The notes under the pieces: model-generated
Told to the model about the DNA's origin: nothing
The model's database searches: none
Seen by the model: only the letters and a program-made list of their open reading frames with translations
Program-made: the position numbers and the translations under genes
Origin: Bretschneidera sinensis
Lineage: Eukaryota; Streptophyta; Magnoliopsida; Brassicales; Akaniaceae
Direction of reading: 5' to 3'
NCBI GenBank assembly: GCA_023935145.1
Contig: CM043705.1
Coordinates: 89,777,584 to 89,841,583 of the forward strand
Length of the DNA: 64,000 nucleotides
Shown: piece after piece, positions 21,879 to 33,595 of the stretch
How the letters are laid out: each line of letters opens with the position of its first letter
Numbering within the stretch: position 1 is the first letter of the stretch

Positions 21879-23418
21879 ATTAGTCTGAGGATGTGGACCG
21901 CGTGGCTTACAGATAATGACTTCGTCTGAATGTCAGTTCATCAAACTATCTGTTATGCTTGCTATCTGAAATTATTTAACGTTGAGGGGTGAGTTTCACA
22001 AGCTTAGTGAATTAAATTACTAGAAGTATTCAATTTGTATAAATAGTCTTCCAATATTCATTCATCTATATCTCATATAATTTGATAATAGCATTCTATT
22101 ATCACTACTCATATCATAATCCTCATTCTTTATTAGTCTCTTCTTTACATATGTTTATTCACCTTGAGGCCATAAATTATATTTCATAATTACCTCATTA
22201 TGAGGTTCACAGCATATAGTCTATCACTCTGATAGTTTTTATCATATCATACTTTTATATTTCTTTCCCACTATATTTGTCTCTCTGTGAGACTCATTCA
22301 TTTATCAATAAATTTACAATCAAGAACAACACTTCAACATCTCAATAATAAAAATCAATATTTAAAACAGATGCAATGCATGAATTATTAGTTGGGAACA
22401 TCTTTCCACACGTCTACATGTTTTTATCTTAGACTAGCTGCCTTCCCGATTCTTTTATCACCAGCATATACCGGCTCTCACAGTTTTCATTTCTCACCAG
22501 CATATACCGGCTGTCATAGTTTTCATTTATCTCTAGCATATACTGGCTGTCACGGTTTTCATTTAGATCGACCTCCTTCCGGTTATTTTATTTCATGTAT
22601 ATGCATATGAATAATGATATGAAATATGCATATGAACAAAAATATAAAAACAAACATGTATTCAAACATTCAAATTAGTTTTCATACTTCTTCTCAAATT
22701 ATTATTTAATCAATTTCACTAAATTCTTCATCATATATCATATCAAATCATCAACCATAGCTCATCAAGAATTTCATTTATCACCTTCATTATTAATTCG
22801 ACTCATTATTCTAATAATATTACTTCTCAAATAATAATTCTCTAAATATAAATTATTCCTGTCATACCCATCAACCAACTTCCATCTATCTTCAAATCAT
22901 AAGTTAATAATTTATTCAAATATTTTCACTATATATTTCATATTTATCTTGATCATTTAAAATAAATCTAACTCACCATGTAGCATTTAGAGCTGCTTGT
23001 GGATCATCTCCTTGCTTTTCTTGCTCCTTTAAGCAATTTCCCTCGGTTGCTAATCATCAACACCTTGCATAACATTTATATTAAAATTTCTAATTAATTC
23101 TTCAATTCTTCTATAATTCACCCCCTTTGAAAATTCCCACATTGAATTCCGAAAAATTTCATATATGCTAAATTTCAAAAAAAAATTACATTATTACCTT
23201 CTGTTTTTCTTAGAGCTTCCTGTGACTCTCTATAAAATTCTCCCATAAACTCTTTCAAAAAAAAATTCTTATTATTATTTTCTTCTTTAAAAAAAAGAAA
23301 AAAAAATGTGGCAGCAGGTGTTGGCACCTGCTGCCAAGTTAAAATAGAGGTTTTTCATACTTTACACCTCTCAAATTCGTGGCACATTGGGGAGGTGCTG
23401 ATGCTTTGTAAATGTTTG

Positions 23419-23472
<54 letters not shown>

Positions 23473-24823
23473 CTTTAGTTTTTTTTTATTATTTGCTTAC
23501 CAAATTATGTTTGGTTTTCTTTTAACTACAATTCAAATTACTCTCTTTCTCTAAACACTTTAGGACCGAAAGAAAAGTTGAAAGAGAAAAATTTTGAACG
23601 GATTTATGAGAGAATTTTATAGAGAATCACATGAAACTCTAAGAAAAACAGAAGGTACTAACGTGACGTTTATTTTTGAAATTTAGCATACATGAAATTT
23701 CTCGGAATTCAAAGTGAGAATTTCAAATGGTGTAAATTAGAAAGAATTGAAGAATAAATTAGAAATTTAATATAAATATTATGTCAAGTGTTAACGATCA
23801 TCAACCAGGAGAAATTGCTTAGAGGAACGAGAAAGGCAAGGAGGTGATCCACGAGTAGCTCAAAGTGCTACGTGGTGAGTTAGATTTATTTTAAGTAATC
23901 AAGATAAATATGAAATATCTAGTGATAATATTAGAATAAATTATTAACTTATGCTTTGGTGATAGATGAAAATTGGTTGATACGTGTGATAAGAATAGTG
24001 GCTGTGTAGAGAATTATTTTATGAGAAATAATATTATTGGAATAATGAGTTGATTTAATAATAAAAGTGATAAGTGAAATTCTTGATGAGCTATGGTTGA
24101 TGTTTTGATACGAATTATGAGGAGATGAAATTTAATGGATCTTAACAAGTTATGATGGATGATTTGATGTGATTTATAAGGAAGGAATTTAGTGGAATTG
24201 TTTTTCAAATAATAAATTGAGAATAATTAGGATAGCTAATTTAAATATTTGAATTCATGTTTGTTTTTATGTTATTGTTCATATGCATATTTCACATCAT
24301 TGTTAATATGCATATGCATGAAATAAAAGAACCGAGAGGGGGCCGGTCTAATTAAAAAACCGTGACAGCCGGTATATGCTGAAAATAAAGGAAAACCGTG
24401 ACAGCTGATATATGCTGGAAATAAATGAAAACTGTGACAACCAGTGTATGCTGGAAATATATGAAAACCGTGACAGCCGGTATATGCTAAAACAAAATAA
24501 CCGGGAGGGGGCCGGTCTAAGATAAAAACATGTCGACATGTGGGAAGATGTTCCCTAATAATAATTCTTGCATTGCATCTATTTTAAATATTGATTGCGT
24601 TACTGAAATGCTGAAGTGTTGTTTGTTATTGTAAATTTATTTATAGATGAATGAGTCTCACAGAGAGACAGTTATGGTGAGAAAGAAACGTAGAAGTATG
24701 ATATGATAATAACCAACCCGGGATGGGTCGTTACATTAGTGTCCATTAAGGCAACACTTGGACTGCCAGGTGTTTCATGCCATTTTTTTTTCAAAAGAAT
24801 TGTTTTATAAAAATTTGATCTCT

Positions 24824-24876
<53 letters not shown>

Positions 24877-24940
24877 TTAACTCCATGTTATATTTATTAA
24901 ATTACTTCTTTACCCTTACTTTACGAATATGGGTATTACA
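21644..24940 (-). repeat. 3' LTR of the gypsy element, rearranged
   Basis: Plus-strand reading begins TTTAACGACCCATCC and ends GGGTATTACA. 21644-23280 and 24736-24940 align with 35082-36840 and 37032-37208. Between them 23480-24735 is a second LTR segment in the opposite direction, ending GGGTCGTTACA at 24735. The CCGTGACAGCCGGTATATGC repeat block appears at 22460-22590 and, inverted, at 24355-24520. Confidence 0.75.
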
Positions 24941-24959
24941 ATTCTACCCACTTTACAAA

Positions 24960-26409
24960 AATTTCATCCTTGAAATTTCCTTACCTAATTCATGAATAAG
25001 TTAGGGGGTATTCTTTCTTCATTCTTGCTTCATGCTCCCAAGTAATTTATTCAACATCCTTGTTTCGCCATAATACTTGAATCAAATGAATAACTTTATT
25101 ACGCAAGACTTGTTCCTTTCTGTCTAGAATTCTGACTGGTACTTGCATAAAGGTCAAATCTTCCTAAAATTCTATCACTTGATTCGAGATACTATGGGAT
25201 TCATACATGAAACATATTATGTAATTGCTTTAACTCTGGAGGCAAATCTAATCTATATACTACTAGTCCAACTCTCTCAATCCCCTCATATGACCCCACA
25301 AATCTCGGACTCAAGTTTTCCTTCTTTTTAAACCTCAACACACCCTTCCACAGAGATATCTTCAAAAATACCCAATCACTAACCTGAAACTCAAGAAGTC
25401 ATCTTCTATTATCAGCATATCCCTTCTATCTATTATGTGCTGCTATAAGATTCTCTCCAACCAGTTTGATCCTCTCAGTAGTCAAATCTATCATTTTTAG
25501 ACCAAATATCTCTCTCTTTCCAACTTCTTCCCAGCATATTTGAGTTCTACACCTTCTACCATATAAAGCCTCAAATGGTGCCATCCCAATAGTAGTTTGA
25601 TACTGATTATTGTATGCAAACTCGATCAAAGGTAAATAAGCAACCCAGCTCACTGAGAAACTCAATAATCTTACTCTCAGGATATCTTATAGTATTCTGA
25701 TTATTCTCTCCGTCTACCCATCGGTTTGTGGATGAAAAGCTGTACTAAACTGCAATTGCGTACCCATAGCTTCTTGAAAACCTCTCCAAAATCTAGAGGT
25801 AAATCTAGAATCTCTATCTGATGCAATGCTCAAAGGTACTCCATGTATTCTTACAATCTCCGTTGCATACAATTCAGCCAACTTTTTAGGACTCCAAGTA
25901 GTTTTAAGAGGAAGGAAATGTGAAGACTTAGAAAGTCTATCCATTATAACCCATACATCATCATGACCTCTCTGGGTATGAGAAAAACCAGAAACAAAAT
26001 CCATGCTTACTTATAATTATGTCTGGAAATATGCTCCGCTACATCCTTCTTCATCCCTGACCACCAATAATTCTGTCTCAATCCCTTGTACATCTTATTA
26101 TTACCCGGGTGCATAGAATATACAGAATCATGAGCCTTCCTTAGTATCTCATTTTTTATCTCCACATCATTGGGAACACAAACTCTATTCCTTAATACCA
26201 CCATACCATCTCCTTTAATTCTAAACTCAGTTGGCTTGCCACTCAATACTTCTTGTCTGATCTTCTTTATCCCTTCATCTTTACCCTGTATTTGTAATAA
26301 ACAATTAATAATAGAAGATTGTACCACCATATTTTCCATCAATACTCATCTATCATTGACACTCAACTGCATCCTCATTTTTCTTAGTTCTATCATCAAG
26401 CTAGTATTA
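24960..26409 (-). pseudogene. Gypsy element integrase and chromodomain-like tail
   Basis: 26342-26007 carries the linker and the start of the zinc-binding domain (HSVYSMHPGNNKMYKGLRQN, YWWSGMKKDVAEHISRHN). It then jumps to MDFVSGFSHTQRGHDDVWVI at 26004, so the CX2C half of the HHCC zinc finger and about 40 residues around it are missing. The catalytic core continues with DRLSKSSHFLPLKTT, SIASDRDSRFTSRFWRGFQE and AFHPQTDG, a stop, then LIEFAYNNQYQTTIGMAPFE. The rest (25425-24960) resembles the C-terminal domain (LPPELKQLHNMFHV) and a degraded chromodomain. Confidence 0.85.
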
Positions 26410-26414
26410 TGACT

Positions 26415-27735
26415 TATTGTGCGATTATCTACCAAAATAAATGGGCAAATAATCGTGCTCGTTTTACTTGCAAGTGCACAAAGTCAACTTAGTAGTATAG
26501 TGTGCGAAAGCAAGATCATCTCCACAGGGATTGGTGAATTTCGTTTTAGAATTATATTCGCAATGTAAAAAGATAGAAATAATAAAAGAGTTGATTTTGA
26601 TAAAGATAAAATAATAAAGATAAAGGCGTAGGGACTTGATATCCACCATTAATTATGCTACCACAATACAACAGTATGCCAATGCTTTAATCATGCCATG
26701 TATACCTAATGTTTGTCAACCTAAGGGCATGGTATCTACTCCTTAAGCTATTGATTTCCCTAAGCAATGAGTTAGGCATGGTATCTACTCTAACTCTTTT
26801 CTCTCTCAAGGGATTCAACCTGGTGTATGCTGAATTGTTCCTTAAGAGAGTATAGGATATGTGGAAATCGACAACCACACGGGACCTAGGGCATGGTATC
26901 TACTCTCGGTTTCCCATGTTGATTAACTCAAGAATCCGGTGTGGATATCTTTTGTTACTAATGTCAGACCTAGGACTCGGTCATCCAAATTGATCTAACT
27001 AACAAGTCCATACCACTTGTACATATTGATCAGACATATATATGAGGAATTTAAATAAAAGCAGGTATTAATCAAGTTAAGCAACACAACATAAATATTG
27101 CAAAGGTGCCAATACTAGTTATTGAATAAACATAATTAGGGCTTCAACCAACCCCTTACTAAAAGTTAAGTACACATAATAAAAATAAAAGAAAGAAGAA
27201 ACCTGAGAGAAGAGTCGTCAATTCTCCTCCACAGTTACCTTCTCTAAGCTAAAAGCAAAAAGAAGTGTTCTCTAAGTTGTGATCTAAGAAGTGATTATTT
27301 TTGTGTGCTTTACAGGTGTATTTATAGGGCTTGAGTAATCCTAGAAGGCTCATGAGTTTCTAAACTTTCCTAAAACACAAAACTCCTTTATTTCCAAAAT
27401 AGGGTTCTACAATTTACTGTTCACGCCCGTACATGTGCGCTCGATCGCATGCGTCTTGCACTCGATCGCATTGCTGCGCTCGATCCTTCATGTGTGCGAA
27501 TGATCGCATGTGCGCTCGATCGCATGCAGTAGTGCGATGGATCGCACTTTGACCAGAAGCTGCTCCAAGATTTCCAGGCTTCTTCCCTTAAGTGCCAAAA
27601 CTGCTTTATTTTTCTCCAAGACCTATAAAAACATGTGAAACACACAAAATGAAGTAAAACAGACTAAAACATATAGACAAAGAGCTTAACACATGTAAAT
27701 TAAGGGGCTTAAATATGAATATTTAAGCACTTATC
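26415..27735 (-). repeat. 3' LTR of the gag-only element
   Basis: 1321 bp, pairing with 30286-31609. It contains a CGCTCGATCGCATG motif island (27434-27547) and, downstream on the minus strand, a TATA box CCTATAAATACACC near 27310-27330. Confidence 0.92.
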
Positions 27736-28800
27736 ACACCCCCAAACTTACGTATTGCTAGTCCCTTAGCAATACAAAACTAAAAACTAAATGAAAAATA
27801 AAATTTAAGATAAATTCACTTCCATGATGCTCAAAGATTTAGGTTGCACAGAAAACTATGATAACAGTTCATAAGTAAGCTTAAAATAAATACTTTTTGT
27901 TTTGAAAAAGGATTTTCAAAAGTTCATGTTACTTACCTAAGGTTGGCTTAAGGCATCGTAAGTTTGATTTGTGTGTGATGAATTAGCACATATAAGATGG
28001 GGTTTCCATATAATTTTAGTGTATAGGGTTTCCATATAATTTTAGTGTATAGGGTTTCGATGCCCAAACCTTTATCGAATTCCTTATCAAAGAGAAAAAA
28101 AATGGCATAATACTTTCTTCTTCTTTCTTTTTCTTTCATCATGCGATCTTTGCCATGTTGAGTTCCATCGAGCTTTCTATTTGACCCTTGTAACGAGTGT
28201 TTAGCCAATAACTCCCAAACCAGATAGTTTTAGGGCATTAGGTGTAAAGATACCCCTAAGAACTTATTAACTCGAATCAAAAAGGCTACGGAACTAACAG
28301 GTTTTAATGCTTCTAAATGAAATTCTCACATTTTGATGTGAACACTCAATGCTTACTGAGGCAAGAGGCCCAGTTACTCAGTAGAAAGCTTTTTGATCAC
28401 TTTTTGCATGATGAACATTTTTCTTTTTTTTTTTTCTTCTTTATTGTTCTTATGCCAAAGTGTTCTTTTCAACAAGTTATCCGATTATAGTTAGATTATG
28501 GAAACATATACAAGAGAATTATATGTCATACCTCACACAAATGCGTGTTTAAATGTGCTCGTGCAAATTTGGATCAAACTCGTGAATTCTTAGGTGCCTT
28601 GAGGTAGGTAACTAAACTTTGTAAAATTTCCATTGCAATACTATATGTTCTAGCTTTTAAGCTTACTAATGAAGTGTTATCAAATTTTTAAATCAACCGA
28701 AATTTTTGTTTACCAAAAGAACATGCATTTATCTTCCTAAAAAAAACTGGGACTTAGTGTGTGCATGTGTTTCAAGTGCGTGTGTGATAGTATCTAGTAT

Positions 28801-28842
28801 CTCCCACTACCCCCAAACTTAAAATACACATTGTCCCCAATG
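28801..28842 (-). other. Internal polypurine-type block of the gag-only element
   Basis: On the minus strand GGACAATGTGTATTTTAAGT continues into TTGGGGGTAGTGGGAG. The Athila-like element has the same pairing (GGACAATGT, then TTAAGTTTGGGGGTGGG) at 8300-8330. It lies about 1.1 kb before the terminal tract at 27736-27750. Confidence 0.6.
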
Positions 28843-29059
28843 TGTGTGGCATGGAAAGATCTGACCTGGGAGATGGAGAACTAGGTTGCTTGCTTTTCTT
28901 GTAACATGCCCCCAAACTTGAACTGGATGCACACACTAAGTACCGAACAAAGAAAATTAAACATTATTCTGGAAAACAAGAAATATAAATACTAGATATG
29001 TAAATATAAATATAAATAAAAGAAAAATACTAAAATGAAAAGGATAAGTCTGGGGTGCC

Positions 29060-30250
29060 TCCCATGAGCGCTAAGTTTAACGTCTTCAGCCGGACCAAGC
29101 CTTATTTTTTCCCAAAAGTAAGAGTGGCAGCAACTAGCATAGGAAGTGTCTTATTTTCTCCCATATAAGCATAAGGTAAGTGCTCTGGAAACTGCTTGAA
29201 TTCCAAGTTAGGTTCTTGTACAATAAAAGGTAGAAAAGTAATATTAGAAAGTATAAGAATGTCAAATGGATCGGTGTACTTACTGGGATGATTTGGAGAG
29301 GCCTCCAGAAAGTGCACAGTTTTAATGATGTCATCAGTAACATCCTTGCATTTGGGCTCAATATCCGATCTTGGGACACTATAGGTAAGAGCGATTTCTA
29401 CTGGATCAATGTGATGGATTGGAAAAGCTTGCTCAACAACACCTTGCTTTTGTTCACTTAGCTACTTAGTCAATTGCCCCACTTGTACTTCCAATCTTTG
29501 AATAGCTTGCTCATGCCTTGCATTTATTTGTCTTTGCTCAATCATAAACTGCTCTTATAAGGTAATCAGCTGTTGTTGTTGATTGACCAATTCCCTCACA
29601 ATGCTCTCTAGGTCACTCTCTCTTGATTCTGGAACTGATTGAGCTGCTTGTTGGAAGTTCCTTTGCTGCCCTTGAAAGTTCAAGGCATTTTTATTGTTCT
29701 ATGAGAGGTTGTGGTGGTGCTGCCATCTAGGATTGTAGGTATTTGTATATGCATTGTGTGGTCCCTCATAATTTGCTTGCTCTTGATCTGCATATAAATA
29801 TAAAGGGCAAGTTTTAGTAGTGTGGTCAAAATGAGAACATATAGCACATATCTAGAGTTGTGTAGCTCGTGGTCGAGGTGGGATGTTCTGAGTAGTCATA
29901 GCTTCTATAAGCATATCTAGCTTCCTCTCCATAGTAGCTAGATAAGCATAACTAGCATCCATTATTGGTGCTTCTCCCTCTGATGAATTAGTAAAAACAG
30001 CTTCAGTGCAGCAGTTCAGCATTGCTGCTTGGGGTAACTTCTGCCTCAAATGCGATCGATCGTACTTGAGCTTGCGCTCGAGCGCAAGGCCAGAAACAAC
30101 ACTGCCACAGACCTGAAAAAAAAAATCAGAAAACAAAAAGAAGAAGTAAAACGAAAAAAAAAATTTAGATTTTAAATAAAAATAAAATAGAACAGGATAA
30201 TAAACTAAAACAAAATAAATAAAAACTAACGAAAATAATTCCAAAAAGAA
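29060..30250 (-). pseudogene. Gag remnant of the gag-only element
   Basis: An open stretch on the minus strand (30280-29852) includes MDASYAYLATMERKLDMLIE and AMTTQN. It then continues in broken frames with a zinc knuckle CAICSHFDHTTKTC (CX2CX4HX4C) near 29850, a Gln-rich coiled-coil-like part (QRLEVQVGQLTK), and finally FKQFPEHLPYAYMGENKTLP near 29200, which is the segment before RT in Athila pol. A stop follows. No protease, RT or integrase is present. Its domain content parallels that of the Athila-like element at 1987-11167. Confidence 0.75.
30046..30090 (-). promoter_or_regulatory. Internal copy of the CGATCGCA-type LTR motif
   Basis: AATGCGATCGATCGTACTTG and GCGCTCGAGCGCAAGG lie about 195 bp inside the 5' LTR in element direction, within the gag leader. 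The motif is that of the LTR islands at 27434-27547 and 31306-31421 (TGCGCTCGATCGCATG). Confidence 0.45.
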
Positions 30251-30285
30251 ATTTAGCACAATCCCCTGCAACGGCGTCAAAAACT

Positions 30286-31609
30286 TGTTGTGCGATTATC
30301 TACCAAAATAAATGGGCAAATAATCGTACTTGTTTTACTTGCAAGTGCACAAGGTCAACTTAGTAGTATAGTGTGCGAAAGCAAGATCATCTCCACAGGG
30401 ATTGGTGAATTTCGTTTTAGAATTATATTCGCAATGTAAAAAGATAGAAATAATAAAAGAGTTGATTTTGATAAAGATAAAATAATAAAGATAAAGGCGT
30501 AGGGACTTGATATTCACCATTAATTATGCTACCACAATACAACAGTATGCCAATGCTTTAATCATGCCATGTATACCTAATGTTTGTCAACCTAAGGGCA
30601 TGGTATCTACTCCTTAAGCTATTGATTTCCCTAAGCAATGAGTTAGGCATGGTATCTACTCTAACTCTTTTCTCTCTCAAGGGATTCAACCTGGTGTATA
30701 CTGAGTTGTTCTTTAAGAGAGCATAGGATCTGTGGAAACCGACAACCACACGGGACCTAGGGCATGGTATCTACTCCCGGTTTCCCATGTTGATTAATCC
30801 AAGAATCCGGTGTGGATATCTTTTGTTACTAATGTCAGACCCAGGACTCAGTCATCCAAATTGATCTAACTAACAAGTCCATACCACTTGTACATATTGA
30901 TCAGACATATACATATGAGGAATTTAAATAAAAGCAGGTATTAATCAAGTTAAGTAACACAACATAAATATTGCAAAGACGCCAATACTAATTATTGAAT
31001 AAACATAATTAGGGCTTCAACCAAGCCCTTACTAAAAGTTAAGTACATATAATAAAAATAAAGGAAAGAAGAAACCCGAGAGAAGAGTCGTCAATTCTCC
31101 TCCACATTTACCTTCTCTAAGCTAAAAGCAAAAAGAAGTGTTCTCTAAGTTGTGATCTAAGAAGTGATTATTTGTGTGTGCTTTACAAGTGTATTTATAG
31201 GGCTTGAGTAGTCCTAGAAGACTCATGAGTTCCTAAACTTTCCTAAAACACAAAACTCCTTTATTTCCAAAATAGGGTTCTGCAGTTTACTGTTCACGCC
31301 CGTACATGTGCACTCGATCGCATGCATCTTGCGCTCGATCGCATTGCTGCGCTCGATCCTTCATGTGTGCAAACAATCGCATGTGCACTCGATCGCATGC
31401 AGTAGTGCGATGGATCGCTCTTTGACCAGAAGCTGCTCCAGGATTTCCAGGCTTCTTCTCTTAAGTGCCAAAACTGCTTCCTTTTTCTCCAAGACCTATA
31501 AAAACATGTGAAACACACAAAATGAAGTAAAACAGACTAAAATGTATAGACAAAGAGCTTAACACATGTAAATTAAGGGGCTTAAATATGAATATTTAAG
31601 CACTTATCA
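30286..31609 (-). repeat. 5' LTR of the gag-only element
   Basis: 1324 bp, starting TGATAAGTGCTTAAATATTC on the minus strand. The motif island is at 31306-31421 and the TATA box CTATAAATACACTTG is near 31185-31205. Confidence 0.92.
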
Positions 31610-31614
31610 TGACT

Positions 31615-32990
31615 CCCAATAGCAGCTAATCTCCCTATAGCCTTTCTACTCAATGCAGCAGCTACTACATTAGCCTTTCTTGGATGATAATGAATTGTAC
31701 AGTCATTATCACTAATCAACTCCATCCATCTCATTTGCCTCAAATTTAACTCTTTCTGGGTAGGTAAATGCGTTAAACTTTTTTTATCAGTAAAAATTTC
31801 ACAATTTGCTCCATATAGATGATGTCTCCAAATCTTTAAGTCAAAAACTATAGCAGCCAATTCTGAATCATGGGTCGGGTAATTTCTCTCATGGTTCTTC
31901 AATTGCCTAGAGGTATAAGTTATAACTCTCCCATGTTGCATCAACACACATCCCAACCTTTGATGTGACGCATCGCTATATACCACATATCTTACATCCT
32001 TAGAATGAAGCACTTATACCGGGACAGTAGTCAATTTTTCTTTCAACAGCTAGAAACTCCTCTCACAGTCTTCTGACCACCTAAACTTCACTTCCTTTCT
32101 GGTCAATCTAGTCAATGGTCCAACAATCATATAAAATTTTTGGATAAACCTCCTATAATAACCAGTTAACCCCAAAAAGCTTCTAATTTCAATTACACTA
32201 GTGGGTCTTTCCCAATTCAACACTACTTCTACTTTCTGTGGGTCAATTGCTATTCCCTCTCCCAACACAACATGCCCCAAGAAAGATATTTCAATCAACC
32301 AAAACTCACACTTAGAAAACTTTGTATATAATTTCTCTCTCCTCAGAATTTCCAACACTATCTCTAAATGTTGCATATGCTCTTCTTCATTCTTGGAATA
32401 TACCATAATATCATCAATAAACACAATAAAAAATCTATCCAAGAATGGTTTAAACACCCGATTCATTAGATCCATAAATGCTACAGGAGCATTAGTCAAC
32501 CTAAATGGCATCACAAGAAACTTATGATGGCCATAACGTGTCCTAAAAGCAGTTTTAGGCACGTCCCATTCCTTTATTCTCAATTGATGATAACCCAATC
32601 TCAGGTCTATCTTAGAAAACACCCTACCTCCTTGTAATTGTTCGAATAAATCATCTATCCTAGGCAAAGGATATTTATTCTTGATGGTGATCTTATTCAA
32701 CTATCTATAATCGATACAAAATCTCATTGTCCAATCCTTCTTCTTGACAAACAACACAGGGGCTTTCTAAGGTGACATACTAGGTCGAATAAACTGTTTA
32801 TTTAGCAATTTCTGAAGCTGAACTTTCAACTCTCTCAATTCAGTTGGTGCCATTCTATAAGGTGCTATAGATATGGGTGTTGATCATGGAATCACCTTAA
32901 TAGAAAACTCAATCTCCTTATTGGGAGGCAAACCAGACAACTCCTCCTGGAATATGTCAGAAAAATCTTTTACTATCAAGATTTCTTCTA
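31615..32990 (-). pseudogene. Gypsy element reverse transcriptase and RNase H
   Basis: The RT frame (32700-32050) has [48 protein letters not shown] and the catalytic [15 protein letters not shown] with both aspartates kept. Upstream fingers are in broken frames at about 32990-32705. RNase H (32013-31615) shows [40 protein letters not shown] and [21 protein letters not shown] stop separates the two (near 32020-32045). The frame runs straight into the TGACT duplication of the nested gag-only element and resumes at 26409. Confidence 0.88.
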
Positions 32991-33100
32991 ACTTCCTAAT
33001 TTCCTTACTAGAATCCACCACATATACCAAATACCCCTCACAACCCTTCTTCAATCATTTACTAGCAGTCAAGGCAGAAATAAAATAGTTGTTAAGTATC

Positions 33101-33322
33101 TTACGTTCTCCTGAAAATTAAACTCCCCATGCCCGGGTATCTTAAACACCACATTCTTCCTAAACAATCTACCCAAGTTTGATATACAGATAACCAATTC
33201 ATTCCTAGAATTAAATCAAAATCTGTCATATCTAAAGGCAATAAATCAACTTCAAATTCTCTATCAGTCATATTAATCACACAACCTCGATAAATTATCC
33301 TGATAATAACCCTTATCCCCAT
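33101..33322 (-). pseudogene. Gypsy element protease region (C-terminal part)
   Basis: YRGCVINMTDREFEVDLLPL followed by DFDLILGMNWLSVYQ matches the conserved second half of chromovirus aspartic proteases (LGMDWL-type motif). The active-site DTG/DSG is not clearly preserved; the expected position lies in broken sequence around 33330-33420. Confidence 0.75.
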
Positions 33323-33595
33323 AGGAACCTAAAAAACAATAGTATGCAGCAAAAGACTAAAACTAGCATCAATAGATTTCATATAAACACTGGATGCAAA
33401 AAAAAAAAAAAGGGTTACACTAGGATTAGCCAATAATCTAACAGGCCTATCAAGGATAGATACCATACCCATAACAATATCAAGAGTGGCTTATGCATCC
33501 TGTTGGGTCAACGCATAGACTCTGCTATCTCTGGACTATAACTAGCTATCGCGTCCTCTCTCAGTTACTGATCCTTTACCTCTGCCCCGCACACT

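Larger units (their letters stand above)
26415..31609 (-). mobile_element. Gag-only Athila-related element (TR-GAG-like) nested in the gypsy pol
   Basis: LTRs are 26415-27735 and 30286-31609, with TG...CA termini in one copy (TGTTGTGCG...CTTATCA). The target duplication TGACT is at 26410-26414 and 31610-31614. On the minus strand the primer site TGACGCCGTTGCAGGGGA (30262-30279) resembles the tRNA-Asp type, and the polypurine tract AAGTTTGGGGGTG abuts the 3' LTR. The interior of 2.5 kb holds only gag remnants and the segment just before RT. I count five mismatches in the first 280 or so aligned LTR bases, so it is the youngest layer of this nest. Confidence 0.9.

Noticed and set aside
32201..32527. 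A 108-codon plus-strand frame
   Set aside because: Shadow of the gypsy RT frame.
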